A DNA stretch of 64,000 bases, from contig NZ_QUNO01000012.1 in assembly GCF_003387475.1 (NCBI RefSeq), positions 1-64,000 on the forward strand, in the 5' to 3' direction. Each line of letters opens with the position of its first letter. Positions within the stretch are counted from its first letter, which is position 1. Under the pieces are notes generated by a model that searched no databases, was not told the DNA's origin, and saw only the letters and a program-made list of their open reading frames with translations. Shown one piece after another: positions 32,982 through 41,750 of this stretch. The translations under genes were made by a program, and so were the position numbers. Source of the stretch: Kutzneria buriramensis (GTDB lineage: Bacteria > Actinomycetota > Actinomycetes > Mycobacteriales > Pseudonocardiaceae).

Positions 32982-33011
32982 TTGACACCACGGCGCGTGC
33001 TGACCTGTACT
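32982..33011 (+). promoter_or_regulatory. Promoter of the sedolisin protease gene
   Basis: TTGACA at 32982-32987 is a consensus -35, followed after 18 bases by TGTACT (33006-33011) as a -10-like hexamer. It lies 63 bases before the GTG start of the protease. This is the best housekeeping-type promoter in the divergent region. Confidence 0.5.
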
Positions 33012-33073
33012 GCGTCGGCAGTAATTCCACGTCTCTCATTAACACTTAATTTCCCCTGCCTAGTGGAGAAGTC

Positions 33074-35221
33074 GTGAAAAATCGTTCACGTGTGGCGCTC
33101 CTGCTCGCCACACCCCTGGTGCTCGCGCTGCCCGCGCTCGCCGGCCCCGCCTCCGCCGCCGAGCCGCAGGTCGCGCTGACCGGCGACATCAGCCCGGCCG
33201 TCGGCGTCAGCCACCGCATCGGCGACCTGCCCGCCGACCAGCGGCTGCAGGTCGCCGTGCCGCTCAAGCTGCGCGACGCCGCCGGCCTCGACCGGTTCGT
33301 CAAGGACGTCGCCGACCCGCATTCGCCCAGCTACGGCCACTACCTGACGCCGGCTCAGTTCGCCGACCGGTTCGGGCCGACGCGGTCCGCCTTCGACCAG
33401 GTGAGCGCCTACCTTCGGGCCAGGGGGCTGAAGGTCACGGGCGTGAACAACCAGGCGGTGGACGCCACCGGCACGGCCGCCCAGGTCACCGCCGCGTTCG
33501 CCACCCCGATGGGCGTCTACGACCGCGCCGGCCGGCGGTTCTTCGCCAACGACCGCAACCCCGTGCTGCCGGCCGGCATCGCCGGCCTGGTGCAGGGCGT
33601 GTCCGGCCTGAACGACTACGCGGTGCGGCACCGGGACGCCGCGCCGGCTGCCCCGTCGGGCCTCGGACCGGCGGCGTTGCGCTCGATCTACGACACCGAC
33701 GGCATCGGCGGCGACGGCACCGGTCAGACGGTCGCGCTGTGGGAGTTCGACGGCTACAAGAAGTCCGACATCTCCACGTACGACCAGCAGTTCGGCCTGG
33801 GCTCCTCGGCCCCGACCACGGTGTCGGTGGACGGTGCGAACTACGACTCCAGCCCCGGGCAGGGCCAGGCGGAGGTCAGCCTGGACATCGAGATCGTGCA
33901 GGCCATGGCGCCCAAGGCGTCGACCCTGGTCTACGAGGCGCCCAACACCGACGCCGGCGAACTGGACATGGCCAACCAGATCGTCAAGGAGAACAAGGCC
34001 CAGGTCGTGTCGATCTCGTGGGGCGAGTGCGAGCAGGACAGCACCGCGTCCACGATGACCAGCGTGGACAACGCGTTCAAGCAGGGCGCGGCCCAGGGCC
34101 TGAGCTTCTACGCCGCCTCCGGCGACAACGGCTCCAAGGACTGCACGCGCAGCCCGTCCGGCTCCAGCGTGGTGGCGGTGGACTTCCCGGCGTCCTCGCC
34201 GAACGTGACCGGCGTCGGCGGCACCACCCTCACCGTGGGTAGCAACAACTCCTACGGCTCCGAGACGGTGTGGAACAACTCGATCGGCGCCACCGGCGGC
34301 GGTGTGTCCACTGTGTTCAGTGCCCCGAGTTGGCAGACCGGCGTGAACGGCAAACGCACCGTGCCGGACGTGGCCTCCGACGGCGACCCGAACACCGGCT
34401 ACTCCGTGTACACCGGCGGGCAGTGGCAGGTCTACGGCGGAACCAGTTGCGCCGCCCCGATGTGGGCCGGCTGGACCGCGCTGTACAACCAGAAGGCGAA
34501 GTCCAAGCTGGGCGCCGGCAACCAGGCGATCTACGGCCTCAAGGGCAACACCTTCCACGACGTCACCACCGGCAACAACGGTGACTTCAAGGCCGGCCCC
34601 GGCTACGACGAGACGACCGGCTGGGGCTCGTACGACGGCACCAAGCTGTTCAACGCCCTCAACGGCGCCACCACCGGCAACACCGTGACGGTGACCAACC
34701 CCGGCGACCAGACGACCGCGGTCGACGGCAGCGTCAACCTCCAGATCAAGGCGACCGACTCCTCGGCCACGGCCAAGCTGAGCTATGCCGCCAGCGGCCT
34801 GCCGGCCGGGCTGTCCATCGACTCCGGCACCGGCGTCATCTCCGGCACGGCAACCACTCAGGGTGTGTCGAACGTGACGGTCACCGTCACCGACGACACG
34901 CAGGCGTCCGGCAACACCGGTTTCAAGTGGACGGTCGGCACCCCGCCGACCGGCACGGTGACCGTGACGAATCCGGGGAACCAGTGGGGTTTCAAGGGAT
35001 ACCCGCTGTTCCAGACGATTCAGATCAGTGCCAAGGCCAGCGACGGCGGCGCCCTGACCTTCTCCGCCACCGGCCTCCCTCCGGGGCTGAAGATCAGCGC
35101 TAGCGGCGCCATCACCGGCACGCCCAGCGCGTCCGGCACCTATTCGGTCAAGGTGACGGCGACAGAGGCGAACGGCACTTCGGGCAGCACCACGTTCAGC
35201 TTCACCGTGTACGGGTTCTGA
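33074..35221 (+). CDS. Secreted sedolisin (S53) serine-carboxyl protease with two Ig-like domains
   Basis: A 715-residue secreted protease. Signal peptide (1-28, ending ASA), then an activation pro-domain (about 35-185, cleaved in the family), the catalytic domain (about 195-540) and two tandem Ig/He_PIG domains (about 545-627 and 633-715) that each begin TVTVTNPGDQ or similar. The catalytic Glu267 and Asp271 are in GQAEVSLDIEI, Asp351 in SGDNGS, and Ser458 in GGTSCAAP. S53 enzymes work at acid pH as endo- or tripeptidyl-peptidases. The GTG has GGAGAAG upstream. The Ig domains probably bind polymers or the cell wall. Confidence 0.92.
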   Translation: MKNRSRVALLLATPLVLALPALAGPASAAEPQVALTGDISPAVGVSHRIGDLPADQRLQVAVPLKLRDAAGLDRFVKDVADPHSPSYGHYLTPAQFADRFGPTRSAFDQVSAYLRARGLKVTGVNNQAVDATGTAAQVTAAFATPMGVYDRAGRRFFANDRNPVLPAGIAGLVQGVSGLNDYAVRHRDAAPAAPSGLGPAALRSIYDTDGIGGDGTGQTVALWEFDGYKKSDISTYDQQFGLGSSAPTTVSVDGANYDSSPGQGQAEVSLDIEIVQAMAPKASTLVYEAPNTDAGELDMANQIVKENKAQVVSISWGECEQDSTASTMTSVDNAFKQGAAQGLSFYAASGDNGSKDCTRSPSGSSVVAVDFPASSPNVTGVGGTTLTVGSNNSYGSETVWNNSIGATGGGVSTVFSAPSWQTGVNGKRTVPDVASDGDPNTGYSVYTGGQWQVYGGTSCAAPMWAGWTALYNQKAKSKLGAGNQAIYGLKGNTFHDVTTGNNGDFKAGPGYDETTGWGSYDGTKLFNALNGATTGNTVTVTNPGDQTTAVDGSVNLQIKATDSSATAKLSYAASGLPAGLSIDSGTGVISGTATTQGVSNVTVTVTDDTQASGNTGFKWTVGTPPTGTVTVTNPGNQWGFKGYPLFQTIQISAKASDGGALTFSATGLPPGLKISASGAITGTPSASGTYSVKVTATEANGTSGSTTFSFTVYGF

Positions 35222-35233
35222 CGGGTCAGACCA

Positions 35234-35269
35234 GCCGCGCCGGACCACCCCTGCATGGCCCGGCGCGGC
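35234..35269. terminator. Hairpin terminator after the protease gene
   Basis: GCCGCGCCGG (35234-35243) pairs with CCGGCGCGGC (35260-35269) across a 16-base loop, 13 bases after the protease stop. There is no T-tract, which is normal for actinomycete intrinsic terminators. Confidence 0.6.
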
Positions 35270-35337
35270 CTCCCGTCACCGTCGCGTCACGAGAAAAGCA
35301 CGACATCCACTGTTGTCGAACGGTCGTTTCGACGGTC

Positions 35338-36921
35338 ATGATTCGGCGTATGCAGGGATACGACGCCGTTGTGGTCGGCAGCGGCCACAACGCGCTGGTC
35401 ACCGCCGCGTACCTGGCGCGCGCCGGCTGGGGAGTGCTCGTGCTGGAGGGCAACGACCGGCCGGGCGGGCTGGTGCGCACCGACGCGCTGACCCTGCCCG
35501 GCTTCCGCCACGACAACTTCGCCGCCGCGCACCCGCTGTTCGTGGCCGGGCCCGCCTACGCCGACCTGAGGTCCGAGCTGGACCTGGAGTACCTCAACAC
35601 CAGATACCCCACCGGGGTGTCGCTGCCGGACGGGCAGAGCTCCATCGTGTCCACCGACATCGACGAGAACATCGTGGAGGGCAACCGTCTCGCGCCCGGC
35701 GACGGCGACGCCTTCGGCGACCTGTTCAAGGATTTCGAGCCGTCCATCGCGACGGTGTTCGCGCTGTGCTCGGCCGACCTCACCTCGCCCAGTTCGGCGG
35801 CGGCGATCCAGAGCCTGATGCACACGCCCGACGGCGGCTTCTCCGACTTCGCCCACATGTTCACGCTCAGCGCCCGGGCGTTGCTGGAGCAGCGTTTCCG
35901 CTCGCCGGCGCTGCGGGCGATGCTCGCGCCGTGGGCGACGCACCTCGGCCGGGCCGTGGACGACGCCAACAGCGGCACCTGGTCCGTGCTCGTGCTGGCC
36001 GCGCTGATGATGGCCGGCATGCCGATTCCCCGTGGTGGCAGCGAACAACTCGTCATCGCGCTGACCAAGCTTATCGAGGCCAACGGCGGCGAGGTCCGTT
36101 GTGGGCAGTGGGTGCGGCACGTGCTGGTCGAGGGCGGGCAGGCCGTCGGCGTGCGGACCGCCGATGGCGACGTGATCCACGCGCGGCGCGCGGTGATCGC
36201 CTCGGTCAATCCCGACCAGCTCTACCTCAAGCTGCTCGACCACGAGCACGGCGCCACGCCGCCCGCGCTTCGCAAGCAGGCCAAGGACTATCGCTACGGC
36301 CTGGGCGCGGTGCAGATCCACCTGGCGCTGTCCGAGCCCGCCCGGTTCCACGACGAGCGGCTGATGCACGTGGGCCAGCCGCACCTGACCGGCGGCCTGA
36401 ACGCCATCTCCCGGGCCACCAACGAGGCCCTGCGCGGGCTGCTGCCGGCCGAGCCGACCATCTCGTGGGACACTCCGTCCACCTTGGACCCGTCGCGCTG
36501 CCCGCCCGGGCGGGCGGTGGCCCGGGTGCAGATCCTCGAGGTGCCCACGGTCGTGCGCGACGACTCGCTGGGGGAGATCCCGGTGGGGGAGCACGGGTGG
36601 ACCGAGGACGTGAAGAACGCCTTCGCCGACCGGGTGATCGACGAGGCCGCCAAGCACATTCCCCGACTCAAGGACACAATCCTCGACCGGTATGTGATCA
36701 GCCCGCATGAACTCGCCGCCTTCAACCCGAACTGCGGGCCCGGCGACCCGTTCGGCGGCAGCCACGACCTGTCGCAGAGCTACCTGTTCAGCCCGCTGCC
36801 GGGGCAGCCCAGTCACCGCACGGTGGTGCCCAACCTCTACATGGTCGGCGCCGCCACCTGGCCCGGCCACGGCATCAGCGGCGGCTCCGGCTACATAGTC
36901 GCCAGGGAGCTGCTGGACTGA
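35338..36921 (+). CDS. FAD-dependent phytoene-desaturase-like oxidoreductase
   Basis: A 527-residue flavoprotein of the CrtI / PYROXD2 superfamily. The Rossmann dinucleotide motif VVVGSGHNALVTAAYLARAGWGVLVLEGNDRPGG occupies residues 10-45, and the C-terminal FAD motif reads NLYMVGAATWPGHGISGGSG. GSEQLVIALTKLIEANGGEV is the internal CrtI-like substrate segment. There is no carotenoid cluster nearby, so carotene desaturation is unlikely; the PYROXD2-like subgroup is of unknown chemistry. Start could be ATG 35338 or ATG 35350, which is closer to the FAD motif; neither has a strong ribosome site. Confidence 0.85.
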   Translation: MIRRMQGYDAVVVGSGHNALVTAAYLARAGWGVLVLEGNDRPGGLVRTDALTLPGFRHDNFAAAHPLFVAGPAYADLRSELDLEYLNTRYPTGVSLPDGQSSIVSTDIDENIVEGNRLAPGDGDAFGDLFKDFEPSIATVFALCSADLTSPSSAAAIQSLMHTPDGGFSDFAHMFTLSARALLEQRFRSPALRAMLAPWATHLGRAVDDANSGTWSVLVLAALMMAGMPIPRGGSEQLVIALTKLIEANGGEVRCGQWVRHVLVEGGQAVGVRTADGDVIHARRAVIASVNPDQLYLKLLDHEHGATPPALRKQAKDYRYGLGAVQIHLALSEPARFHDERLMHVGQPHLTGGLNAISRATNEALRGLLPAEPTISWDTPSTLDPSRCPPGRAVARVQILEVPTVVRDDSLGEIPVGEHGWTEDVKNAFADRVIDEAAKHIPRLKDTILDRYVISPHELAAFNPNCGPGDPFGGSHDLSQSYLFSPLPGQPSHRTVVPNLYMVGAATWPGHGISGGSGYIVARELLD

Positions 36922-36922
36922 C

Positions 36923-37756
36923 TCACGGCGTTTCGAAGCCCGCCCAGCCGGTGATGGCGAAGCCGTCGCCGCGCTCGGCCACCTCCACCGCCCCGTGCCC
37001 GCCGAAGTGGGCCGGCACCACCAGCTCGTGCTCCGCCGCCGCCCGAGCCAGCACCCGCCGCCGGCTCGCCCGCGCCTGCCCCTCGTCAAGGCAGAACACG
37101 CTGTTGCACAACGGATCCGTCACCTGATACGGGCTGTGCACGAGGTCGCCGACGAACACCGCCCGGTCCCCGCCCGACCGCAGCCGCAGCACCGACGATC
37201 CCGGCGTGTGCCCGGGCGCGGCCTCCAACTCCAGCGCCGAGTCGACCCGGAAACTGTTCTCCCACAACGTGGCCAACCCCGCATCGATGATCGGCGCGAT
37301 GCTGTCGTCGTGCACCGCCGTGCCCTTGAAGTACTCCGCGTCCGCCCGGGGAATCAGGTACCTGGCGTTGGGGAAGGTCGGCACCCACTCGCCGTCCTCG
37401 AGTCGCGTGTTCCACCCCACGTGATCCGCGTGCACGTGCGTGTTGATCACCACGTCGACCGCGGCCGGATCCACCACCGCGGTCAGCCGCTCCAGGAAAT
37501 CCGTCTGCCAGCCCGTGAACAGCGGATTGGGCCGCACGCGGTCGTTGCCTACGCCGGTGTCGACCAGCACTGTCCGGCCGCCCACGCGCAGCACCCAGGT
37601 CTGCGCCGCGGCGAGCATGCCGCCGGTCGGGGAGTGATGGTCCGGCGCGAGCCACGCCGGCGCCGGATCCGGCAGACCCGGCACGATCTCACGCAGCGGC
37701 CCGAACTCGCCGTGCAGCTCCACAACCCTGACGATCTCGACTTCACCCAGTTCCAT
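36923..37756 (-). CDS. Metallo-beta-lactamase-fold hydrolase
   Basis: A 277-residue MBL-fold enzyme. The zinc motif is NTHVHADHVGW (H-x-H-x-D-H), with further ligands in APGHTPGSS, FVGDLVHSP and PAHFGGHG. The length and the opening VELHGEFGPLREIVPGLP, then LVDTGVGNDR, match the broad lactonase / sulfatase-like group; quorum-quenching lactonases and alkyl hydrolases have the same layout, so the substrate is open. Starting ATG at 37756. Divergent from the AraC regulator at 37832, most likely its regulator. Confidence 0.85.
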   Translation of the reverse strand: MELGEVEIVRVVELHGEFGPLREIVPGLPDPAPAWLAPDHHSPTGGMLAAAQTWVLRVGGRTVLVDTGVGNDRVRPNPLFTGWQTDFLERLTAVVDPAAVDVVINTHVHADHVGWNTRLEDGEWVPTFPNARYLIPRADAEYFKGTAVHDDSIAPIIDAGLATLWENSFRVDSALELEAAPGHTPGSSVLRLRSGGDRAVFVGDLVHSPYQVTDPLCNSVFCLDEGQARASRRRVLARAAAEHELVVPAHFGGHGAVEVAERGDGFAITGWAGFETP

Positions 37757-37790
37757 GCCTTGAGTCTGCCGCTCAGCCTTGAGCGTTCCA

Positions 37791-37818
37791 ATGCTTGTGC
37801 AGGTCGATCTCATGCTTG
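37791..37818 (+). promoter_or_regulatory. Direct repeats between the hydrolase and the AraC gene
   Basis: ATGCTTG occurs at 37791-37797 and 37812-37818, 21 bases apart (two helical turns), in the 75-base divergent region. AraC proteins bind direct repeats of this spacing, so this is a candidate operator for activating the metallo-hydrolase. Confidence 0.45.
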
Positions 37819-37831
37819 ATACGCTCACGTC

Positions 37832-38656
37832 ATGGACGTGGTCAGCGATGTGATCGCCGTGCTGCGCACCGGGCGGCCGTCCTCTAACCGCACCTCGGTG
37901 GACGTCCGGTGGCACATGCCGTTCGACGCCTACGAGGGCGCCGGCTTCCACGTGCTGCTCCGCGGGAACTGCGAGCTGCTCAGCGATTTCGGCGATCCCG
38001 TCAAACTCAACGTCGGCGATGTCGTGCTGCTTCCGCACGGCAGCGCGCACCGGCTCGCCGGCGACGGCACCGAGCTGCTGTGCGGCAAGTACCGGCTCGA
38101 CCGGTCCCGGTCGCACCCGCTGCTCACCGAGCTGCCCGAGATCGTCCACCTGCCCGCGACCGTCGGCCGCCACCCCGAGCTGCGGGCCGCGATCGACCTG
38201 CTCGGTGGCGAGGTCGAGACCGACCGGTCCGGCCGTGACGCCGTCGTCTCCGGGCTGCTCGACCTGCTCCTCGTCTACATGCTCCGGGCCTGGCTGGAGG
38301 ACAACGCCGGCGCCGGCTGGTCCGCCGCGCTGGCGGACCCCGCGGTCGCTCAAGCGCTGCACGCCATCCACGACGACCCGGCGCGTCCATGGACCGTGCC
38401 CGAGCTCGCCGCGCTGGTCGGCCAGTCCCGCGCCACGCTCGCCCGGCGGTTCACCGCGCTGGTCGGCCAACCGCCGATGGCCTACCTGACGTGGTGGCGG
38501 ATGACCCGCGCCGCCCGGTTGCTCCGCGACTCCGACGCGCCGTTGACGGCCGTCGCCCGCCAGGTCGGCTACGAGTCGCCCTTCGCCTTCTCCCACGCGT
38601 TCAAGCGGCTGTTCGGCCAGTCGCCCACCCAGTACCGGCTCTCGGAGGTTCCCTGA
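37832..38656 (+). CDS. AraC-family transcriptional regulator
   Basis: A 274-residue regulator. An N-terminal cupin sensor (about 15-100: WHMPFDAYEGAGFHVLLRGNCELL, LNVGDVVLLPHGSAHRLAG) is followed by two AraC helix-turn-helix units (about 175-270: WTVPELAALVGQSRATLARRFTALVGQPPMAYLTWWRMTRAARLL and VARQVGYESPFAFSHAFKRLFGQSPTQYR). The second unit is close to the family consensus. ATG at 37832. The next gene starts in the overlapping stop, so they are co-transcribed; the adjacent hydrolase and the dehydrogenase are likely targets. Confidence 0.9.
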   Translation: MDVVSDVIAVLRTGRPSSNRTSVDVRWHMPFDAYEGAGFHVLLRGNCELLSDFGDPVKLNVGDVVLLPHGSAHRLAGDGTELLCGKYRLDRSRSHPLLTELPEIVHLPATVGRHPELRAAIDLLGGEVETDRSGRDAVVSGLLDLLLVYMLRAWLEDNAGAGWSAALADPAVAQALHAIHDDPARPWTVPELAALVGQSRATLARRFTALVGQPPMAYLTWWRMTRAARLLRDSDAPLTAVARQVGYESPFAFSHAFKRLFGQSPTQYRLSEVP

Positions 38657-39600
38657 TGTTGCGCTGTGCGGTGCTCGACGACTACCAGGACGCGGCGTTG
38701 TCCCTGGCCGACTGGAGCCGGGTCGACGTCACCGTCTTCCGCGAGCACATGTCGTCCGAGGACGATGTCGCCACGGCGCTGGCCGACTTCGACGTCGTGG
38801 TGATCATGCGGGAGCGGACCCCGTTCCCCGCCTCGCTGTTCGCCCGGCTGCCCAAGCTGCGCCTGCTCATCACGTCCGGCATGCGCAACGCGTCCATCGA
38901 CCTCCCGGCGGCTGCCGAGCACGGCGTGACCGTGTGCGGGACGGCCAGCCGGTCCGAGCCGCCGGTCGAGCTGACGTGGGCGCTCATCCTCGGGCTGTGC
39001 CGGCACCTCGTGCCCGAGAACGTGGCCTTCCGCGCCGGCGGTCCGTGGCAGAGCACCGTCGGCACGGATCTCGCCGGCGGTACGTTGGGGCTGATCGGGT
39101 TGGGCAAGATCGGCACCCGGGTGGCCGCGATCGCACGCGCCTTCGGCATGGACGTCCTTGCCTGGAGCCAGAACCTGACGTCCGAGCGGACCGAAGCGGT
39201 GGGCGCCCGGCTGGCCCTGTCGCTGGAGGCCCTGATGGCCGACAGCGACATCGTCTCGATCCACCTGGCGCTGAGCGACCGCACCCGGGGCCTGGTCGAC
39301 GCGGCCGCGCTGGCCGCCATGAAGCCGTCCGCGCTGCTGGTCAACACCTCGCGGGCGGCGATCGTGGACACCGATGCCCTGATCGCCGCGCTGACCGCCG
39401 GCGGGCTGGCCGGAGCCGGGCTCGACGTGTTCGACCTCGAGCCGCTGCCCGGCGACCATCCACTTCGGACGCTGCCGACCGTGCTGGCCACGCCGCACCT
39501 CGGCTACGTCACGTACGGCAACTACAGCCGGTACTTCGCCGAGGCGGTCGAGGACATCGACGCGTTCGCCGCTGGCTCGCCGATCCGCGTGCTGGGTTAG
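38656..39600 (+). CDS. D-isomer-specific 2-hydroxyacid dehydrogenase
   Basis: A 314-residue NAD(P)-dependent dehydrogenase. The nucleotide motif is GTLGLIGLGKIGTRVAAIARAFGMDVLAW (about 138-166). Catalytic Arg in VNTSRAAIVD, Glu in DVFDLEPLPGDHPLR and His in ATPHLGYVTYGN complete the D-2-hydroxyacid set. It lies one base inside the preceding gene's stop (TGATG) and is thus translationally coupled to the AraC regulator. Substrate (hydroxypyruvate, glyoxylate or others) cannot be told. Its stop overlaps the convergent unknown gene by four bases. Confidence 0.88.
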   Translation: MLRCAVLDDYQDAALSLADWSRVDVTVFREHMSSEDDVATALADFDVVVIMRERTPFPASLFARLPKLRLLITSGMRNASIDLPAAAEHGVTVCGTASRSEPPVELTWALILGLCRHLVPENVAFRAGGPWQSTVGTDLAGGTLGLIGLGKIGTRVAAIARAFGMDVLAWSQNLTSERTEAVGARLALSLEALMADSDIVSIHLALSDRTRGLVDAAALAAMKPSALLVNTSRAAIVDTDALIAALTAGGLAGAGLDVFDLEPLPGDHPLRTLPTVLATPHLGYVTYGNYSRYFAEAVEDIDAFAAGSPIRVLG

Positions 39601-40742
39601 CGCAGGCGCGGCCGGAAGCTGTCGAACAGCATCAGGATGTGCTGCGCGTTGACATCGGCCGCCGCGAACAGGGCCTGCACCCGCCCCGGCACCGGCCGGA
39701 ACGGGTCGTTCTCCCGGGTCGGCGGCAGTCCCTCTGCGTCACCGAGCAGCGACTCCGGCGTGGCCATCGTGGTCAGCTTGTAGTAGCGCCAGCGCGGGGC
39801 GGTGGAGTCGGCCACCACCACCTCGCGGCCGCTGCGGATGATCACGCTGGCCCGCTTGTCGTTGTACGCCATGGTCACGCAGTCGCCGCCGACCAGCGTC
39901 GCGATGCGGGCCGCCGCGCGGCGCGGGTTCTTGAACGTGCCCTTGGACACCCAGACGCTGTCGATCAGATCCACGTCCAGGCCCGCGCTCTCGAACGCCG
40001 CGCGCAGCTCCGCGTGCGGGTCGTCGGCCGAGTCCACGGCCAGTTCGATCACCCAGTCCACGTCGGTGCGGGTGGCGACCCGGGCGTAGGGCTGGTCCGG
40101 GTTGTAGAGGTAGCGCTCGGCCTGCTCCGCCTCCGCGAACGCCGCCAGTTCGGCCGCCTTGTCCCAGGCCGACTTGGCGATCGCGTCGTTCGGGCCGCTG
40201 CCGAACAGGTCCGCCTCCTGGCACAGCAGCGCCAGGCACACCGCCACGAGCGAGCTCAGGTACGACTCGAGCTGGCCGGGGACGCTCTCGCCGTCCCGCA
40301 GCGGCAGGGTCGACACGACGTCGCGCAGCTCCGGCCGCCACTCCTCGCCCGCCTCCCAGACGCCGGCCGCCAACAGGTCCAGGTACAGCCGCGCCACCGT
40401 CATGCGGAGCTCGGGCCACGGCTGTGGCTCGGAGACCACCGCCTCGCGCATCACCCTGAGCCGGTTGCGCCACAAGTGGCGCTGGTTGGCCGGAATCACC
40501 GGCGCGGTCGCGGGTTGCGCCGGGATCACCATGCCCGCCAGCGACGGTCCCAGGGTCCGGGTGACCGCCGCCAGCCACTCGTCCCAGCCGGCGGAGCGCT
40601 CGCGGGCGGTCGCCTTCGTCTCGGCGAGCAGGTGGTTCAGGTCGCTGGCGAACCGCTGGGACAGGGTCTGATCTGCATAGACCTCGGCCATCGCGAGGTG
40701 GCGGGCCAGTCTCGGCTGCGGATTCTCGGTCCCGGTCTCCAC
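39597..40742 (-). CDS. Hypothetical cytosolic protein
   Basis: A 381-residue protein of unknown function. No signal peptide, membrane helix or recognised domain. The first 220 residues are helical (LRMTVARLYLDLLAAGVWEAG, LSSLVAVCLALLCQEADLFG); the last 130 are mixed alpha/beta with ARIATLVGGDCVTMAYNDKRASVIIRSGREVVVADS. GTG start at 40742 has GAGGGGGC upstream. It stands alone between a convergent dehydrogenase and a divergent hydrolase/TetR pair, giving no functional hint. Confidence 0.7.
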   Translation of the reverse strand: METGTENPQPRLARHLAMAEVYADQTLSQRFASDLNHLLAETKATARERSAGWDEWLAAVTRTLGPSLAGMVIPAQPATAPVIPANQRHLWRNRLRVMREAVVSEPQPWPELRMTVARLYLDLLAAGVWEAGEEWRPELRDVVSTLPLRDGESVPGQLESYLSSLVAVCLALLCQEADLFGSGPNDAIAKSAWDKAAELAAFAEAEQAERYLYNPDQPYARVATRTDVDWVIELAVDSADDPHAELRAAFESAGLDVDLIDSVWVSKGTFKNPRRAAARIATLVGGDCVTMAYNDKRASVIIRSGREVVVADSTAPRWRYYKLTTMATPESLLGDAEGLPPTRENDPFRPVPGRVQALFAAADVNAQHILMLFDSFRPRLR

Positions 40743-40889
40743 GGCGCCCCCTCAGGATGATCGGCGAAGTCCCCCTCAAACCTAGGCGATGTCGTCGAGG
40801 GATAGGCCCGATCTTGGCAGGGGTGCTGCTCACAATGACCCAAAGCCCCTGGATGTGAGGAGTGGTCAGGTGTAGGAGACCCTCGACAA

Positions 40890-40912
40890 AACATACATAC
40901 AGTCTGTATGTT
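40890..40912. promoter_or_regulatory. TetR operator overlapping the hydrolase start
   Basis: AACATACA (40890-40897) and TGTATGTT (40905-40912) form a perfect inverted repeat with a seven-base spacer, the size expected for a TetR dimer. It is a strikingly A/T-rich island. It covers the ATG at 40908, so the repressor encoded by the second gene would block its own operon at the start of transcription. Confidence 0.75.
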
Positions 40913-41750
40913 AATCGCCATGGAGATCGAGCTCAGCGGCGGCCGCCTCCGGTACCAGGAGGTCGGCTCGGGTCCGCCCGTCGTTTTCGTGCACGGATTG
41001 CTGGTCAACGGCGACCTGTGGCGCAAGGTCGTGCCGGTCGTGGCCGGCGCCGGCTACCGGTGTCTGGTCCCCGACTGGCCGCTCGGCGCGCATTCCATCG
41101 CCGTGCCCGGCGCCGATCTGACGCCGCCGGGCGTGGCCGCGCTGGTGGCGGAGTTCCTCGACGCGTTGGACCTGACCGACGTCACCCTGGTCGCCAACGA
41201 CACCGGCGGGGCGATCACCCAGCTCGTGATGGCCGATCACCCCGAGCGCATCGGGCGGGTCGTGCTCACCCCGTGTGACTGCTTCGAGGCCTTCTTCCCT
41301 TCGGTGTTCGCGCCGCTGCCGGGGTTCCTGCGCCTGCCCGGCGCCACCTGGCTGCTCGTGCAGGCCCTGCGGCTGCGGGCCCTGCACCGGCTGCCCATGA
41401 CCTTCGGGTGGGTGGCCAAGCGGCCCGTGCCGGCCGACGTCGTCGACTCGTACCTGCGGCCCAGCCGTGGTTCCAAGGCGATCCGCCGTGACCTCCGGCG
41501 GTTCGTCTCCGCCGTGCACAACCGGCACACCCTCGCCGCCGCCTCGCGTCTCGGCTCGTTCACGCGGCCCGTGCTGCTGGCCTGGGCCCGTGAGGAGAAG
41601 CTGTTCCCGCTCTCCCTCGCCCGGCGGCTCGCCGCCGTGCTGCCCGACGCCCGGCTGGAGTTGATCGACGACTCGTACACGTTCGTGCCCGAGGACCAGC
41701 CGCAGGCGTTGGCCCGCCTCATGGTGAACTTTCTGGGTGCCACGTCGTAG
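40908..41750 (+). CDS. Alpha/beta hydrolase with Asp in the nucleophile position
   Basis: A 280-residue hydrolase-fold protein. VVFVHGLLVNGDLW holds the oxyanion loop. The nucleophile elbow is ANDTGGA, with Asp instead of Ser, as in haloalkane dehalogenases; but the usual catalytic His is not seen, its place reading DDSYTFVPEDQP. I recall this Asp/no-His pattern as shared by a whole actinobacterial subgroup of unknown activity. The start could be ATG 40908, inside the operator, or ATG 40920; with no ribosome site either way the message may be leaderless. Overlaps the TetR gene by 14 bases. Confidence 0.8.
   Translation: MLIAMEIELSGGRLRYQEVGSGPPVVFVHGLLVNGDLWRKVVPVVAGAGYRCLVPDWPLGAHSIAVPGADLTPPGVAALVAEFLDALDLTDVTLVANDTGGAITQLVMADHPERIGRVVLTPCDCFEAFFPSVFAPLPGFLRLPGATWLLVQALRLRALHRLPMTFGWVAKRPVPADVVDSYLRPSRGSKAIRRDLRRFVSAVHNRHTLAAASRLGSFTRPVLLAWAREEKLFPLSLARRLAAVLPDARLELIDDSYTFVPEDQPQALARLMVNFLGATS

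Noticed and set aside
33086-35248. A 720-residue minus-strand reading over the sedolisin gene
   Set aside because: Composition is all Val/Gly/Arg/His with no domain, typical of the complement of a GC-rich gene; the plus strand has a complete protease with catalytic residues.
35338-36921. Phytoene desaturase in a carotenoid pathway
   Set aside because: No crtB, crtE or cyclase gene is nearby and the sequence fits the broader PYROXD2-like group.
40908-41750. Haloalkane dehalogenase call for the Asp-type hydrolase
   Set aside because: The catalytic His and the halide-binding Trp pattern are not seen; only the Asp elbow matches.
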